Source: Erythrobacter oryzae (GTDB taxonomy: Bacteria; Pseudomonadota; Alphaproteobacteria; Sphingomonadales; Sphingomonadaceae). Taken from it: a stretch of 64,000 nucleotides of DNA. The position numbers and the translations under genes are program-made. The stretch is from positions 558,001 through 622,000 of the forward strand of contig NZ_JASCXI010000003.1 in the NCBI RefSeq assembly GCF_030271515.1, read 5' to 3'. Below are positions 23,612 through 32,411 of this stretch, in pieces. Positions within the stretch are counted from its first letter, which is position 1; each line of letters opens with the position of its first letter. Below the pieces are notes generated by a model. It did not search any database. It saw nothing but the letters and a program-made list of their open reading frames with translations, and had not been told where the DNA came from.

Positions 23612-26074
23612 TCAGAACTTGAAGCTGACTTCCGCGAAGATCTGACGGCCCCGGTTCTGGGTCAGCACCAGATCGTCGCCGCGCGGGCGGCCCTGGGCAT
23701 CGAGCCCGCCGGGCAGGAACGGACGCCCGCCGCTGGTGATGACGAAGATCTTGTCGGTGAGGTTCTGCCCCACCAGCGAGAGCTTCCACTTGCCGTCCGG
23801 ATGGCCGATCGAGATGTTGGCGTCGAACAGCCAGAAGCTCGGCTGGACATAGTCGTTGAGCGTGGTCTCGTCGGTGATGTAGCCGTCATTGTAGGCGGCG
23901 TTGCCCGACAGGAACAGCTCGAGGCTGTCGCCGAGCGGCACCGTCCAGTCGGCGGCGATGTTGCCGGCCCACTCGGGCGCCTGGCTGCCGCGCCGCCCGT
24001 TGAGGTCGATCACCCCGCCCTGGCCGCCCGGCTGCAGGAACTGCGCGGTGTATTGCGCATCGAGGTAGGACAGGTTCGCCGAGAGGTTGAGCCCTTCGAC
24101 CGGGGTGCGCCAGCCGGCTTCCAGATCGACCCCCTTGGTGGTCAGCTCGCCCGCGTTGCTAGTGACGAACTGGATGGTCACCGCGTTGAAGTTCTGCACC
24201 TGCAGATCCTCGAACACGTAGTAGTAGCCGGTGAGGTTCAGGGTCACGTCGCGGTCGGCCCACTGCGACTTGATCCCGACTTCCCCGCCCTTGGCCTTTT
24301 CCGACTGGAAGATCAGCGCGCTGAAGTCACCCGACAGCGCCGCCTGGCTGAGGCTGTTGGAGGGCAGCGCCGAGTTGTCGATCCCGCCCGACTTGAAGCC
24401 GGTCTTGAACGAGGCGAAGATGTTGATGTCCTCGCTCGCCTTGTAGCGCAGGGTGACTTCGGGCGAGAAGTTGTCGTCGGCGAAGTTGATCGGGCCCGAG
24501 AAGAAGCCCGGACGCACGAAGCCCGGCCCCTGCAGGAAGGTGTGCAGGTAGGGCACCGCGATGGTCTGGACCTTGCGCTCGTCGGTCCAGCGCACCCCGC
24601 CGGACAGTTCGAGCGCTTCGGTGATGTTCCAGCTCAGGCTGCCGAAGAACGACAGGGCTTCGGTCTTGGTGGTGTGGGTCTTGTCCCAGTCATAGGTGAA
24701 GCCGGTCACCGGGTCAGGCCCGAGGAACGAGATGTTCACCCCCTGCTGGGCGGTGTCGAAGATGAAGGTGCGGTCTTCGTAGAACGCACCGAGCATGAAG
24801 TTGATCGGCCCGTCGAAGTCCGAGGCGAGACGCAGTTCCTGGCTGTACTGCTCGAGCGCGTTGCGCGGGTCCGAACAGCCCGCAGCGCCGGGCAGGCGCA
24901 CGCCGCCGGGGCCGGTCAGGAAGCCGCCATAGGCGTAGCAGTCGAAGTCGACCGCATCCATGTTGAGCAGGCCCGTGACCGAGGTCAGGGTCAGTGTCTC
25001 GCTGAGGTCGAGGTCGAACTGCAGGCGCCCGAACCAGATTTCGGTCTCGCCGAAAGGCACGCCGCCCCGGCCCGCCGCCTTCGAGGGCGTCGGCACGCCC
25101 GGTGCCAGCGGCACGGCGGCATCGCTGAGGTAGTAGCGCTGGTCGAAGACGTTGCAGTCATAGCCCGCCGGGATCGAGACCGCGCCGCCCAGCAGCACGA
25201 CGGGATCGGGCGTGCCATTGGCGCCGCAGAAGATTTCCGCGGTGCCGATCGCGCCGTCGTTCTCGTTCTTGGTGTATTGCACCTTGAGGTTGGCGCGGAA
25301 GGTGTCGGTCGGGTTCCAGTCGAGCGTCACGCGGCCGATGAAGTCGGTGAGGCCGCGCTTCTGGTTGACCGCCGGTGTGTTCGCCTGAAGCAGCTGGAAT
25401 TCGTCGATGTCGTTGAACTGCGCGGCGACGCGGATGCCCAGCGTGTCGGTGATCGGGCCCGAGATATAGCCCGAGACGAGGTAGCCCTTCTCTTCGAACT
25501 CATAGGAGCCGCGGGCGCCGAATTCCCAGGTCGAGGTCGGGTTGGCCGAACGCAGCGAGAGCACGCCGGCGGTCGCCGACTTGCCGAAGAACAGCGACTG
25601 CGGCCCGCGCAGCACGTCGACCTGCTCGACGTCGAAGAAGCCGGCCTGCACCATGCGCATGGTCGAGACCACGACGCCGTCATATTCGAAGGCGACCGCC
25701 GAATCGAAGGCTGCCGAGATGTTCGACGAGCCGACGCCGCGAAGCGAGAGCTGGCCGCCCGAGCCCGAGCCGCCGACCTGCACGTTGAGGGTCGGCACGC
25801 GGCTGGTGAAGTCGGCGACCTGGTCGATCGAGTAGCGCTCGAGCGTCTCGCCGCCGATCGCGGTGACGGTGACGGGGACTTCCTGGAGGGTTTCGTTCTG
25901 GCGGCGGGCCTGAACGACGATCACCGGAACGTCGTCCTCCGCCTCGGCGCTCTCCTGCGCGTCCTGGGCGAAGGCGGCGCTGGGCATCGCGGCAAGCCCG
26001 CTCAGCGCGGCCCCGCACAGAAGGGCACGGCGAAGGCCGACGCCGGATGCAACTCGGGCACGAAAAGTCTTCAT
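23612..26074 (-). CDS. TonB-dependent outer-membrane receptor
   Basis: 820 residues. A signal peptide ends SAAFAQ, a plug domain begins VIVVQARRQNETLQEVPVTVTAI and contains VDVLRGPQSLFFGKSATAGVL, and a 22-strand-type barrel ends in the aromatic terminus QIFAEVSFKF. The plug lacks features of siderophore (FhuA-type) receptors and resembles the large sphingomonad receptor group that imports organic substrates. It lies within the catabolic island between a Rieske oxygenase and an SDR, so it probably takes up the pathway substrate. The ATG follows GGGGAGAGAGG. A strong hairpin follows its stop. Confidence 0.92.
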   Translation of the reverse strand: MKTFRARVASGVGLRRALLCGAALSGLAAMPSAAFAQDAQESAEAEDDVPVIVVQARRQNETLQEVPVTVTAIGGETLERYSIDQVADFTSRVPTLNVQVGGSGSGGQLSLRGVGSSNISAAFDSAVAFEYDGVVVSTMRMVQAGFFDVEQVDVLRGPQSLFFGKSATAGVLSLRSANPTSTWEFGARGSYEFEEKGYLVSGYISGPITDTLGIRVAAQFNDIDEFQLLQANTPAVNQKRGLTDFIGRVTLDWNPTDTFRANLKVQYTKNENDGAIGTAEIFCGANGTPDPVVLLGGAVSIPAGYDCNVFDQRYYLSDAAVPLAPGVPTPSKAAGRGGVPFGETEIWFGRLQFDLDLSETLTLTSVTGLLNMDAVDFDCYAYGGFLTGPGGVRLPGAAGCSDPRNALEQYSQELRLASDFDGPINFMLGAFYEDRTFIFDTAQQGVNISFLGPDPVTGFTYDWDKTHTTKTEALSFFGSLSWNITEALELSGGVRWTDERKVQTIAVPYLHTFLQGPGFVRPGFFSGPINFADDNFSPEVTLRYKASEDINIFASFKTGFKSGGIDNSALPSNSLSQAALSGDFSALIFQSEKAKGGEVGIKSQWADRDVTLNLTGYYYVFEDLQVQNFNAVTIQFVTSNAGELTTKGVDLEAGWRTPVEGLNLSANLSYLDAQYTAQFLQPGGQGGVIDLNGRRGSQAPEWAGNIAADWTVPLGDSLELFLSGNAAYNDGYITDETTLNDYVQPSFWLFDANISIGHPDGKWKLSLVGQNLTDKIFVITSGGRPFLPGGLDAQGRPRGDDLVLTQNRGRQIFAEVSFKF

Positions 26075-26387
26075 GGTCCTCTCTCCCCATCAGGCCGCGG
26101 CTTGCCCGCGCACCCAGTTATTCCCCAACCCCAGGGCACGTCTCTCCTCGTGCCTTTCGGTATGGGTGAGAGGTGTATGGCGCGGCGTCATCCGCGCCAT
26201 CAGCAAAAGCGATAGTGCGCCCGCCAAACTGCGACAAAAACGCAACAGGCCTGTGCCAAAGCACGATTCCGTAACGTCAATCCGCCCCTCCCGCGCCCGC
26301 CGCTGCGCCCTCGCGCTTTCGACAGTGGCGGGGCCCCACGCGCCCGATAGGCTGGCACCACATAAGAAACGCTTTGGGAGAAGGCAG
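26075..26387. other. Divergent control region (TonB receptor / SDR)
   Basis: A 313-base gap between divergent starts. It has a lower GC patch around 26205-26280 with short inverted elements such as GTGCCAAAGCAC, and A-rich CGACAAAAACG. It presumably contains both promoters, but no -35/-10 pair is called with confidence. No gene was seen. Confidence 0.5.
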
Positions 26388-27167
26388 ATGGCGGGACGGG
26401 TAGCGGGCAAGGTTGCGCTCGTGACAGGCGGGGCAATGGGGCTGGGCAAGGCCGATTGCGAGGCGCTGGCGCGCGAGGGCGCCAAGGTGATCGTCACCGA
26501 CCGCGATGCCGAACTCGCCCACAAGGTCGCCGACTCCATCGGCGGCGATGCGATGGCGCTCGACGTCACCAGCGAAGAGCAGTGGATCGAGGTGATGCGC
26601 GCGGTCGAGGAACGCCACGGCGGGCTCGACATCCTCGTCAACAATGCCGGCAACGTGATCTTCGAGAGCATCGAGGATTGCAGCCTCGCCCATTTCCGGC
26701 TGCATCTCGACATCCACGTGGTCGGCACCTTCCTCGGGTGCAAATATGCCGTGCCGCTGATGAAGCATCGCCACCAGCAGGTCGGCGGGGGCGGCTCGTC
26801 GATCGTCAACATGGCCTCGACCGCGGCGTTGATGGGATATGGCAACATCCCGGCCTATGCCGCGTGCAAGGCGGGGATCGCGGGGATGACCCGCAGCCTC
26901 GCGATCGACTTTCAGGACAAGGGCTACGGCATCCGCGTCAACGCGCTCGCGCCGGGCGGGATCGAGACGCCGATGGTTATGGGCATCTCGGGCCGCGGCG
27001 GACAGACGCCGATGGAGATTCCCGAAGGCCCGCTGCCGATGGATGCGCTCGGCCACCCCAAGGACGTGGCGGGCTGCGTGCTGTTCCTCGCCTCGGACGA
27101 GGCGCGCTTCCTCAACGGGTTGACGATCCCGGTCGACAACGGCCTGTGGGCGAGACCCCATCACTGA
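26388..27167 (+). CDS. Short-chain dehydrogenase/reductase (SDR)
   Basis: 259 residues, classical SDR: cofactor loop TGGAMGLG (13-20), NNAG at 85-88, catalytic Ser144, Tyr157 and Lys161 (YAACK), and a DxD-like segment VTDRDAE favouring NAD. The long upstream in-frame stretch is the control region and is not coding; the ATG lies after GGGAGAAGG. It is followed 31 bases later by an MFS permease in the same direction, probably one transcript. It likely oxidises a hydroxy intermediate delivered through the adjacent receptor and permease. Confidence 0.88.
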   Translation: MAGRVAGKVALVTGGAMGLGKADCEALAREGAKVIVTDRDAELAHKVADSIGGDAMALDVTSEEQWIEVMRAVEERHGGLDILVNNAGNVIFESIEDCSLAHFRLHLDIHVVGTFLGCKYAVPLMKHRHQQVGGGGSSIVNMASTAALMGYGNIPAYAACKAGIAGMTRSLAIDFQDKGYGIRVNALAPGGIETPMVMGISGRGGQTPMEIPEGPLPMDALGHPKDVAGCVLFLASDEARFLNGLTIPVDNGLWARPHH

Positions 27168-27198
27168 GGATCGCAAACCCGGCGCATACCGTTGGTAT

Positions 27199-28443
27199 GT
27201 GCTCGGCCTGCTGACGCTGACCAGTGCGTTCAGCGTCGCCGACCGGCTGGTGTTCTCGATCCTGGTGCAGGACATCAAGGCCGAATTCGGCCTGTCCGAC
27301 ACCGAGCTCGGCCTGCTCGGAGGGGCGGCCTTCTCGGTGATCTACGTGCTGGCGGGCTTCCCCGCCGCACGCCTCGCCGACCGCTCGACCCGCAAGAACA
27401 TCGTCGCCGCCGCGATCAGTTTCTGGAGCCTGATGACCGCGGCCTGCGGCATGGCGACGGGGTTCTGGACGCTGTTCCTCGCGCGCACCGGCGTCGGCGT
27501 GGGCGAGGGCTGTTCGGGGCCTTCCAGCCAAAGCCTCGTCGCCGACTATTTCACCCGCGCCGAGCTCGCCAAGGCGATGGGCTTCCTCACCATCGGGGCG
27601 AGCATGGGCACCGCCGGGGGCCTGCTGATCGGCGGGCAGCTCGCCGAGGCGTTCGACTGGCGCTGGGCCTTCGTGCTGATGGGCCTGCCGGGCGTGGCGC
27701 TGGGCGCGATCATCTTTCTGACGATGTGCGAACCGGTGCGCGGGCGTTATGCGCCAACAGGCACCGACATGACCCAGCGCCCGCTTGGGGAGACGATCCG
27801 CAGCCTTGTCACCAACCGCGTCTTCATGGGGCTGGCGCTGGGCTGGGCGGTGCAGATCATGATCGGCTACGCGCTTGCCTTCTGGATGGCGCCGATCATG
27901 CTGCGCGAATTCGCCATCTCGACCGGGGACGTGGGTCTCTATCTCGGCCTCACCTTCTTCCTCGGCGGCATCCCGGGGCCGATCCTCGGCGGCTATGTCA
28001 CCCACTGGCTGTGCCTTCGCGACGAGCGCTGGCGCGCGTGGCTGCCTGGAGTGACGAGCCTCGGCGCGGTGGTGCCGCTGGCGCTGAGCCTGACCTCGGG
28101 CGACTTCACCACCTTCCTCCTGTGGTTCGGCTTCGCATATGCAATCTATGTCGCTTCGCAGGCGGGGATCATGTCGGGCATCCAGGCCGCGGTCGAACCG
28201 GCGAGCCGCGGCTTTGCGGTCGCCATCGCGCTGTTCTTCAACAACCTCATCGGGCAGGCGCTGGGCCTCGCCGTGACCGGCGCGCTGAGCGATGCGCTGA
28301 CCCCGACGCAGGGCCCGGCGGCGCTTGCCATCGCGGTGTTCGCGGTGTGCCTTGCGGCAGGCGTAACCTCGATGGCGATCTTCGCGTGGACCGCCGCGCA
28401 AATGGGGCCGAGCGGCTATCTGGAGAAGATGCGCGGGGGCTAG
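27199..28443 (+). CDS. MFS transporter
   Basis: 414 residues from a GTG, with about 12 hydrophobic segments. The MFS motif A is PAARLADRSTRKN in the loop after helix 2. The first helix (LLTLTSAFSVADRLVFSIL) follows the GTG almost at once. The frame stays open upstream to 27124 without ATG or GTG and encodes RKPGAYRWY just before, a usual cytosolic leader for this family. The true start may therefore be a rare codon such as ATC at 27160. It resembles organic-acid/aromatic permeases and probably moves the substrate or an intermediate across the inner membrane. Its stop overlaps the convergent SDR stop (CTAG). Confidence 0.85.
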   Translation: MLGLLTLTSAFSVADRLVFSILVQDIKAEFGLSDTELGLLGGAAFSVIYVLAGFPAARLADRSTRKNIVAAAISFWSLMTAACGMATGFWTLFLARTGVGVGEGCSGPSSQSLVADYFTRAELAKAMGFLTIGASMGTAGGLLIGGQLAEAFDWRWAFVLMGLPGVALGAIIFLTMCEPVRGRYAPTGTDMTQRPLGETIRSLVTNRVFMGLALGWAVQIMIGYALAFWMAPIMLREFAISTGDVGLYLGLTFFLGGIPGPILGGYVTHWLCLRDERWRAWLPGVTSLGAVVPLALSLTSGDFTTFLLWFGFAYAIYVASQAGIMSGIQAAVEPASRGFAVAIALFFNNLIGQALGLAVTGALSDALTPTQGPAALAIAVFAVCLAAGVTSMAIFAWTAAQMGPSGYLEKMRGG

Positions 28444-29219
28444 AACCCGGGGTGGATCGCCAGCGCGCCGCCGTCGACCAGCATGTCGGCCCCCGTCATG
28501 AAGGGGCATTCGTCGCTGGCGAGGAAAGCGATCGCGGCGGCGGTCTCCGACGGATCGGCGAGGCGGTTGAGCGGCGAGGTCTTTGCCACCATCGCGAGAA
28601 AGCCCGGCATCTGCGCTTCGGTCGCGTCGAGAATGCCGGTGTGGGTCGCGCCCGGGATCACCGTGTTGCAGCGGATGTTGAGCCCCGCCTGCGCGCACCA
28701 TGTCGCCACGGATTTACTCAATGCCCGCACCGCCGCCTTGCTCGCCGAATAGCCGACATCGGTGGGCAGCGGGGTGATCGCGGTGGTGGAGGCAATGTTG
28801 ACGATTGCCCCTTTCGCGCCGCCGGGATTGTCGCGCATCGCGGCGATGGCGGCGCGGCATCCGGCCATCGTGCCGGTGAGGTTGACGGCGAGCACCTTGT
28901 CCCACGCGGCGAACATTGCGGCATCGTCATGGTCGCCGATCCCTGCGCCCGAGACCATCCCGGCATTGTTCACCAGAATGTCGAGCCGCCCGAAGGCCGC
29001 CACCGCCTCGGCGACGATCTGCGGCCACAAAGCGCGGTCCGACACGTTCTGCACCGCAAAGCGTGCGCCCGCCGCGTCGCACAGCGCCTGCCCGCGCGCC
29101 GCATCGACATCGGTGCCGAGCACCTCCACCCCGTCCGCCCGCAGCCGCCGTACCGTCGCCGCGCCGATCCCCGAGGCGCAGCCGGTGACGATGGCGACCT
29201 TGCCCTTGAGGTCGGGCAT
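28440..29219 (-). CDS. Short-chain dehydrogenase/reductase (SDR)
   Basis: 259 residues: TGCASGIG cofactor loop (12-19), GTDVDA acidic turn suggesting NAD(H), NNAG at 84-87, Ser144, Tyr157 and Lys161 (YSASK), and an MTGADMLVDGGALAIHPGF end. The ATG overlaps the TAA of the GST gene (TAATG); an upstream in-frame extension inside GST is rejected. Steroid and bile-acid hydroxysteroid dehydrogenases belong to this group, as do many others; no substrate is claimed. Co-transcribed with GST. Confidence 0.88.
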   Translation of the reverse strand: MPDLKGKVAIVTGCASGIGAATVRRLRADGVEVLGTDVDAARGQALCDAAGARFAVQNVSDRALWPQIVAEAVAAFGRLDILVNNAGMVSGAGIGDHDDAAMFAAWDKVLAVNLTGTMAGCRAAIAAMRDNPGGAKGAIVNIASTTAITPLPTDVGYSASKAAVRALSKSVATWCAQAGLNIRCNTVIPGATHTGILDATEAQMPGFLAMVAKTSPLNRLADPSETAAAIAFLASDECPFMTGADMLVDGGALAIHPGF

Positions 29220-29866
29220 TATTCGGCTTGGCTCCAGATCGCGGCACACGGCCGCTGGTTGTGGGTGGCGACGAAGCGCGCGAGGTTGTCGGCACCCTCC
29301 GGGATCTTCCAGCCCACGGTGAAGCCGAAATTGGCGAAGGCGAAGATCAGCAGATCGGCAAAGGTGAAGCGGCCCAAGGCGATGTTGTCCTTCTCGCCGA
29401 GATAGCTGTCGAACAGCCGCCACTTCTCGTCGGCCATCGCCGAAAGCTCCGCGCCCGCGCCCACCGAAACCACGCTCATGCGCGGCTCGAACATCGGGCG
29501 GCCCGCGCCTGCACGGAAGCCCATCGTCATGGGAACCACGACTTCCTGATCGAACAGCCGCGCCCACTTGCGCACCGTGGCGCGCTCCACCGGGGTCTCG
29601 CCGAACAGGTTGGGGGTGGGATGCAGCTCCTCGACATATTCGCAGATCGGCCAGCTTTCGGTGAGGCAGGTGCCGTCCTCCAGCTCGAGCGTCGGCGTGG
29701 TGCCCTGCGGGTTCCTCGCCATATAGCCCGCATCCTGCCGGTTCTGGCCGGTGATGATGTCGTAATGCACCCGCGCGAAATCGCGGCCTTCCTCGAGCCC
29801 CTTCTCGACCATGAACATCCGCACCAGGCGGGGGTTGGGGCCGAGGCTGGAATGCAGGGTGATCAT
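29219..29866 (-). CDS. Glutathione S-transferase family protein
   Basis: 215 residues. The N-terminal thioredoxin-like domain starts ITLHSSLGPNPRLVRMFMVEKG with Ser residues at the usual catalytic position. The glutathione gamma-glutamyl site is in LTESWPICEYVEE. An all-helical C-terminal domain follows. It may conjugate, isomerise or de-conjugate a reactive (epoxide, quinone or maleyl-type) intermediate. It is first in the leftward operon with an SDR. The upstream region has a weak GGAAAAT element that could be a further member of the A-rich set. Confidence 0.87.
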   Translation of the reverse strand: MITLHSSLGPNPRLVRMFMVEKGLEEGRDFARVHYDIITGQNRQDAGYMARNPQGTTPTLELEDGTCLTESWPICEYVEELHPTPNLFGETPVERATVRKWARLFDQEVVVPMTMGFRAGAGRPMFEPRMSVVSVGAGAELSAMADEKWRLFDSYLGEKDNIALGRFTFADLLIFAFANFGFTVGWKIPEGADNLARFVATHNQRPCAAIWSQAE

Positions 29867-30000
29867 GGCGTGGTCTCTCCCGGAGTGGATTTTCCGGCGG
29901 TTCTAGGGGCGCGCGTCCCGACCGTCGCCCTCATAAATGCGCTAGGGGGCGTGCGATTAGCGGCTTGCGCGCGGCGGCTGTATTGCGCAGATAAGGCACC

Positions 30001-30507
30001 ATGGACCAGACGCCCCTGCCCCAGCCGCTCGATGATGATGGTGAGCTGACCAAGCTCCACCCCAACTATTCCCATGCCCTGCGCGTGCATACGACGCTGT
30101 CGTCGATCCCCTTCCTCGTCGGCGCGCTGGTGCTGGAGGGCGCCTTCAAGGGCGAGGGGCTGTTCCCGAGCGGCATCATCGCAGGGCCCGTGCTGCTGAT
30201 TGCGCTGGCACTGATCATCCGCATTCCGATGACCCGCTACAACGCGCGCGGCTACCAGATCAGCGCCGACCGGCTGCGGGTGGTGCGCGGGCTGATGTTC
30301 CGTTCGGACACTGTGGTGCCTTTCGGCCGGGTGCAGCATATCGACGTGGCGCAGGGCCCGATCGACCGGTTCTTCGGGATCGCCACGCTGACGCTTCACA
30401 CCGCGGGCAACCACAATGCCAGCGTTGCGCTGCCGGGGCTGGGCGAGGAGCTGGCGCGCGAAATGCGCGAGGATATCCGGGCGCATATCCGCCGCGAGAC
30501 CATGTGA
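30001..30507 (+). CDS. YdbS-like bacterial PH-domain membrane protein
   Basis: 168 residues: a short cytosolic N-terminus, two membrane segments (LSSIPFLVGALVLEGAF and GIIAGPVLLIALALIIRI), then a bPH2 domain beginning YNARGYQISADRLRVVRGLMFRS. The domain contains VPFGRVQHIDVAQGPIDRFFG, the usual motif. YdbS works with YdbT; in Bacillus they are linked to resistance to some membrane-active compounds, but the role is poorly known. It is 10 bases upstream of the larger ydbT-like gene. Core gene pair at the right border of the catabolic island. Confidence 0.85.
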   Translation: MDQTPLPQPLDDDGELTKLHPNYSHALRVHTTLSSIPFLVGALVLEGAFKGEGLFPSGIIAGPVLLIALALIIRIPMTRYNARGYQISADRLRVVRGLMFRSDTVVPFGRVQHIDVAQGPIDRFFGIATLTLHTAGNHNASVALPGLGEELAREMREDIRAHIRRETM

Positions 30508-30517
30508 GGGCCGCTGC

Positions 30518-32095
30518 ATGAGCGAGACCCGCCGCACCGCGCCGCTCGGCGTCGTCATCGGCGCGCTGGGCAGCATCCAAAACGCGATCCTGCCTGCGGT
30601 CGCCATCGCCTTTTCGGGCGTCGGCGGGGGCGGGCGGTTCCTCGTTGCGCTCGGCGTCGGGCTGGCGGCGGTGACGATCGGCGTGGTGACGAGCTACGTC
30701 GGCTGGCGGCGCACCACCTACACCACCGGAGAAACCGACATCCGGGTCGAGAGCGGCATCTTCAGCCGCGCAGCGCGCTCGGTGCCCTATGAGCGCATCC
30801 AGGACGTCAGCCTCGAGGCCAAGCTGCTGCCGCGCCTGCTCGGGCTGGTGGCGGTCAAATTCGAGACCGGGGCGGGCGGGGCGGACGACCTCGCGCTCAC
30901 CTACCTCACCGCCGCAGAGGGCGAGCGCCTGCGCCAGCTGGTGCGCGAGCGGCGCGACGAGGAGGCCGCCGCCGCGCTGGCCGCCGATCCCGATGCCCCC
31001 GCCACGCCCGCGCCTGCCGAGGCGGGCCCGGAGACAGGGCAAGTGCTGTTCGCGATGGGCCCGGGGCGGCTGCTGACGTTCGGCCTGTTCGAATTCTCGC
31101 TCGCGGTCTTCGCGGTGCTGGGCGGCGCGCTCCAGTATGTCGACAATGTCACCTCGATCGACGTCTGGGATGTCGACCTGTGGTACGGCTGGCTGAAGGA
31201 GCAGGGCAGCACCGTGGCGACGCTCGGCCCGGTGGCGCAGGCGATCGGGGCAGTTGTCGGGCTCATCGGCTTGCTGATCGTCGGCTCGGTCACGGGCGTG
31301 GTGCGCACCTTCCTTCGCGATTGGGGCTTCACCCTCACCCGCTCGGCCCGCGGGTTCCGGCGCCAGCGCGGGCTGTTTACCCGTACCGATGTCGTGATGC
31401 CCGCGCACCGCGTGCAGGGGCTGGTGATCGGCACTGGCCTGCTGCGCTACCGCTTCGGCTGGCATTCGCTGAGCTTCGTCAGCCTCGCGCAGGACGACAA
31501 GGAGCAGAGCCACGTGGTCGCCCCCTTCGCCAAGATGGCGGAGATCGCGCCGATCGTCGCGTCGTCAGGCTTCCGCCTGCCGGGCGAGGCGACCGCGTGG
31601 CACCGCGCGAGCGCCCGCCACCGCACCGACCTCGCGCTGCGCGACGCGGCGATCTGTGTAGCGGCCGCCATCCCGACCGCGATCTTCGCGCCCGCTGGCC
31701 TTGTCCTGATTCCGCTCGGCCTCGCGGTGCTCGCGGTGGGGGCGAACCTCTATGCCTGGGAGTTCCGCCGCCATGCGATCGACGACAAGCAGGTCTACGC
31801 CAGCCACGGGTTCCTCTCGCCCAAGCAGGAGATCGCCACGCGGCTGAAGCTCCACTCGGTCGAGATCGCGCAGGGGCCGATCGCGCGGCTGAGGGGCTAT
31901 GCGACGGTCCACCTCGGGCTCGCCGGGGGCAGTTTCGCGATGCGCGGCGTGCCGATCGCGGAGGCGAAAGCCTTGCGCGCGGCGGTGCTCGAGACTATCG
32001 CGGGAACCGATTACTCGCGGCTCGATGCGCCGCCTGCGCCTCAGGCCCTGAGTGGCGCCCAGTCGGAGTTCTCGGCAAACTTGCGCGCCACGTAA
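30518..32095 (+). CDS. YdbT-like protein with repeated bacterial PH domains
   Basis: 525 residues with three bPH2 modules separated by membrane pairs. The first has SGIFSRAARSVPYERIQDVSLEAKLLPRLLG, the second QRGLFTRTDVVMPAHRVQGLVIGTGLLRYRFG and the third SHGFLSPKQEIATRLKLHSVEIAQGPIARLRG. Hydrophobic helices include LTFGLFEFSLAVFAVLGGAL and AIGAVVGLIGLLIVGSVTGVV. It forms an operon with the YdbS-like gene. Its last 55 bases overlap the convergent GNAT-like gene. Confidence 0.87.
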   Translation: MSETRRTAPLGVVIGALGSIQNAILPAVAIAFSGVGGGGRFLVALGVGLAAVTIGVVTSYVGWRRTTYTTGETDIRVESGIFSRAARSVPYERIQDVSLEAKLLPRLLGLVAVKFETGAGGADDLALTYLTAAEGERLRQLVRERRDEEAAAALAADPDAPATPAPAEAGPETGQVLFAMGPGRLLTFGLFEFSLAVFAVLGGALQYVDNVTSIDVWDVDLWYGWLKEQGSTVATLGPVAQAIGAVVGLIGLLIVGSVTGVVRTFLRDWGFTLTRSARGFRRQRGLFTRTDVVMPAHRVQGLVIGTGLLRYRFGWHSLSFVSLAQDDKEQSHVVAPFAKMAEIAPIVASSGFRLPGEATAWHRASARHRTDLALRDAAICVAAAIPTAIFAPAGLVLIPLGLAVLAVGANLYAWEFRRHAIDDKQVYASHGFLSPKQEIATRLKLHSVEIAQGPIARLRGYATVHLGLAGGSFAMRGVPIAEAKALRAAVLETIAGTDYSRLDAPPAPQALSGAQSEFSANLRAT

Positions 32096-32358
32096 GAGCA
32101 GTCGGGGCGGATCAGGAAGCCCTGCCGCCCGGCATCCTCGACCAGTCGCTCGACCAGCGCGCCCGCCACCCCGCGCCCGCCGATCGCGCGCGGCACGATG
32201 GTGTGCGCGGCGATGCGCACTTCGCGGCCGCCCTTCTCGCCGCCCGGCTCCCATTCGAGATAGCCCTGCTCGACCTCGCCCGCGAGCGCGGCGACATAGC
32301 GCCCGCCCGCGCCCTGCACGTGGTGCGTGATTGTCGGCTTTGCGCTTTCTTCGTGCAT
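32041..32358 (-). CDS. Small GNAT-like (YidJ-type) N-acetyltransferase-fold protein
   Basis: 105 residues of the short N-acetyltransferase-like family. It has strands RYVAALAGEVEQGYLEWE and EVRIAAHTIVPRAIGGRGVAGALVERLVEDAG, with the V-P-x-x-x-x-G-x-G-V/I-A acetyl-CoA loop. Then comes a helix and the end PDCSYVARKFAENSDWAP, a hallmark of this family. Enzyme activity is unproven for the family. It overlaps the 3' end of the ydbT-like gene by 55 bases in antisense. Confidence 0.8.
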   Translation of the reverse strand: MHEESAKPTITHHVQGAGGRYVAALAGEVEQGYLEWEPGGEKGGREVRIAAHTIVPRAIGGRGVAGALVERLVEDAGRQGFLIRPDCSYVARKFAENSDWAPLRA

Positions 32359-32411
32359 CGGTGGCTCCTCCCGCTTGTCACGCCCGAATGTGCGGGTATG
32401 GGCGAAATCCC

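Noticed and set aside
23801-26215. 804-residue plus-strand frame opposite the first TonB receptor
   Set aside because: Antisense shadow with no family features; it also crosses the receptor's signal peptide and control region.
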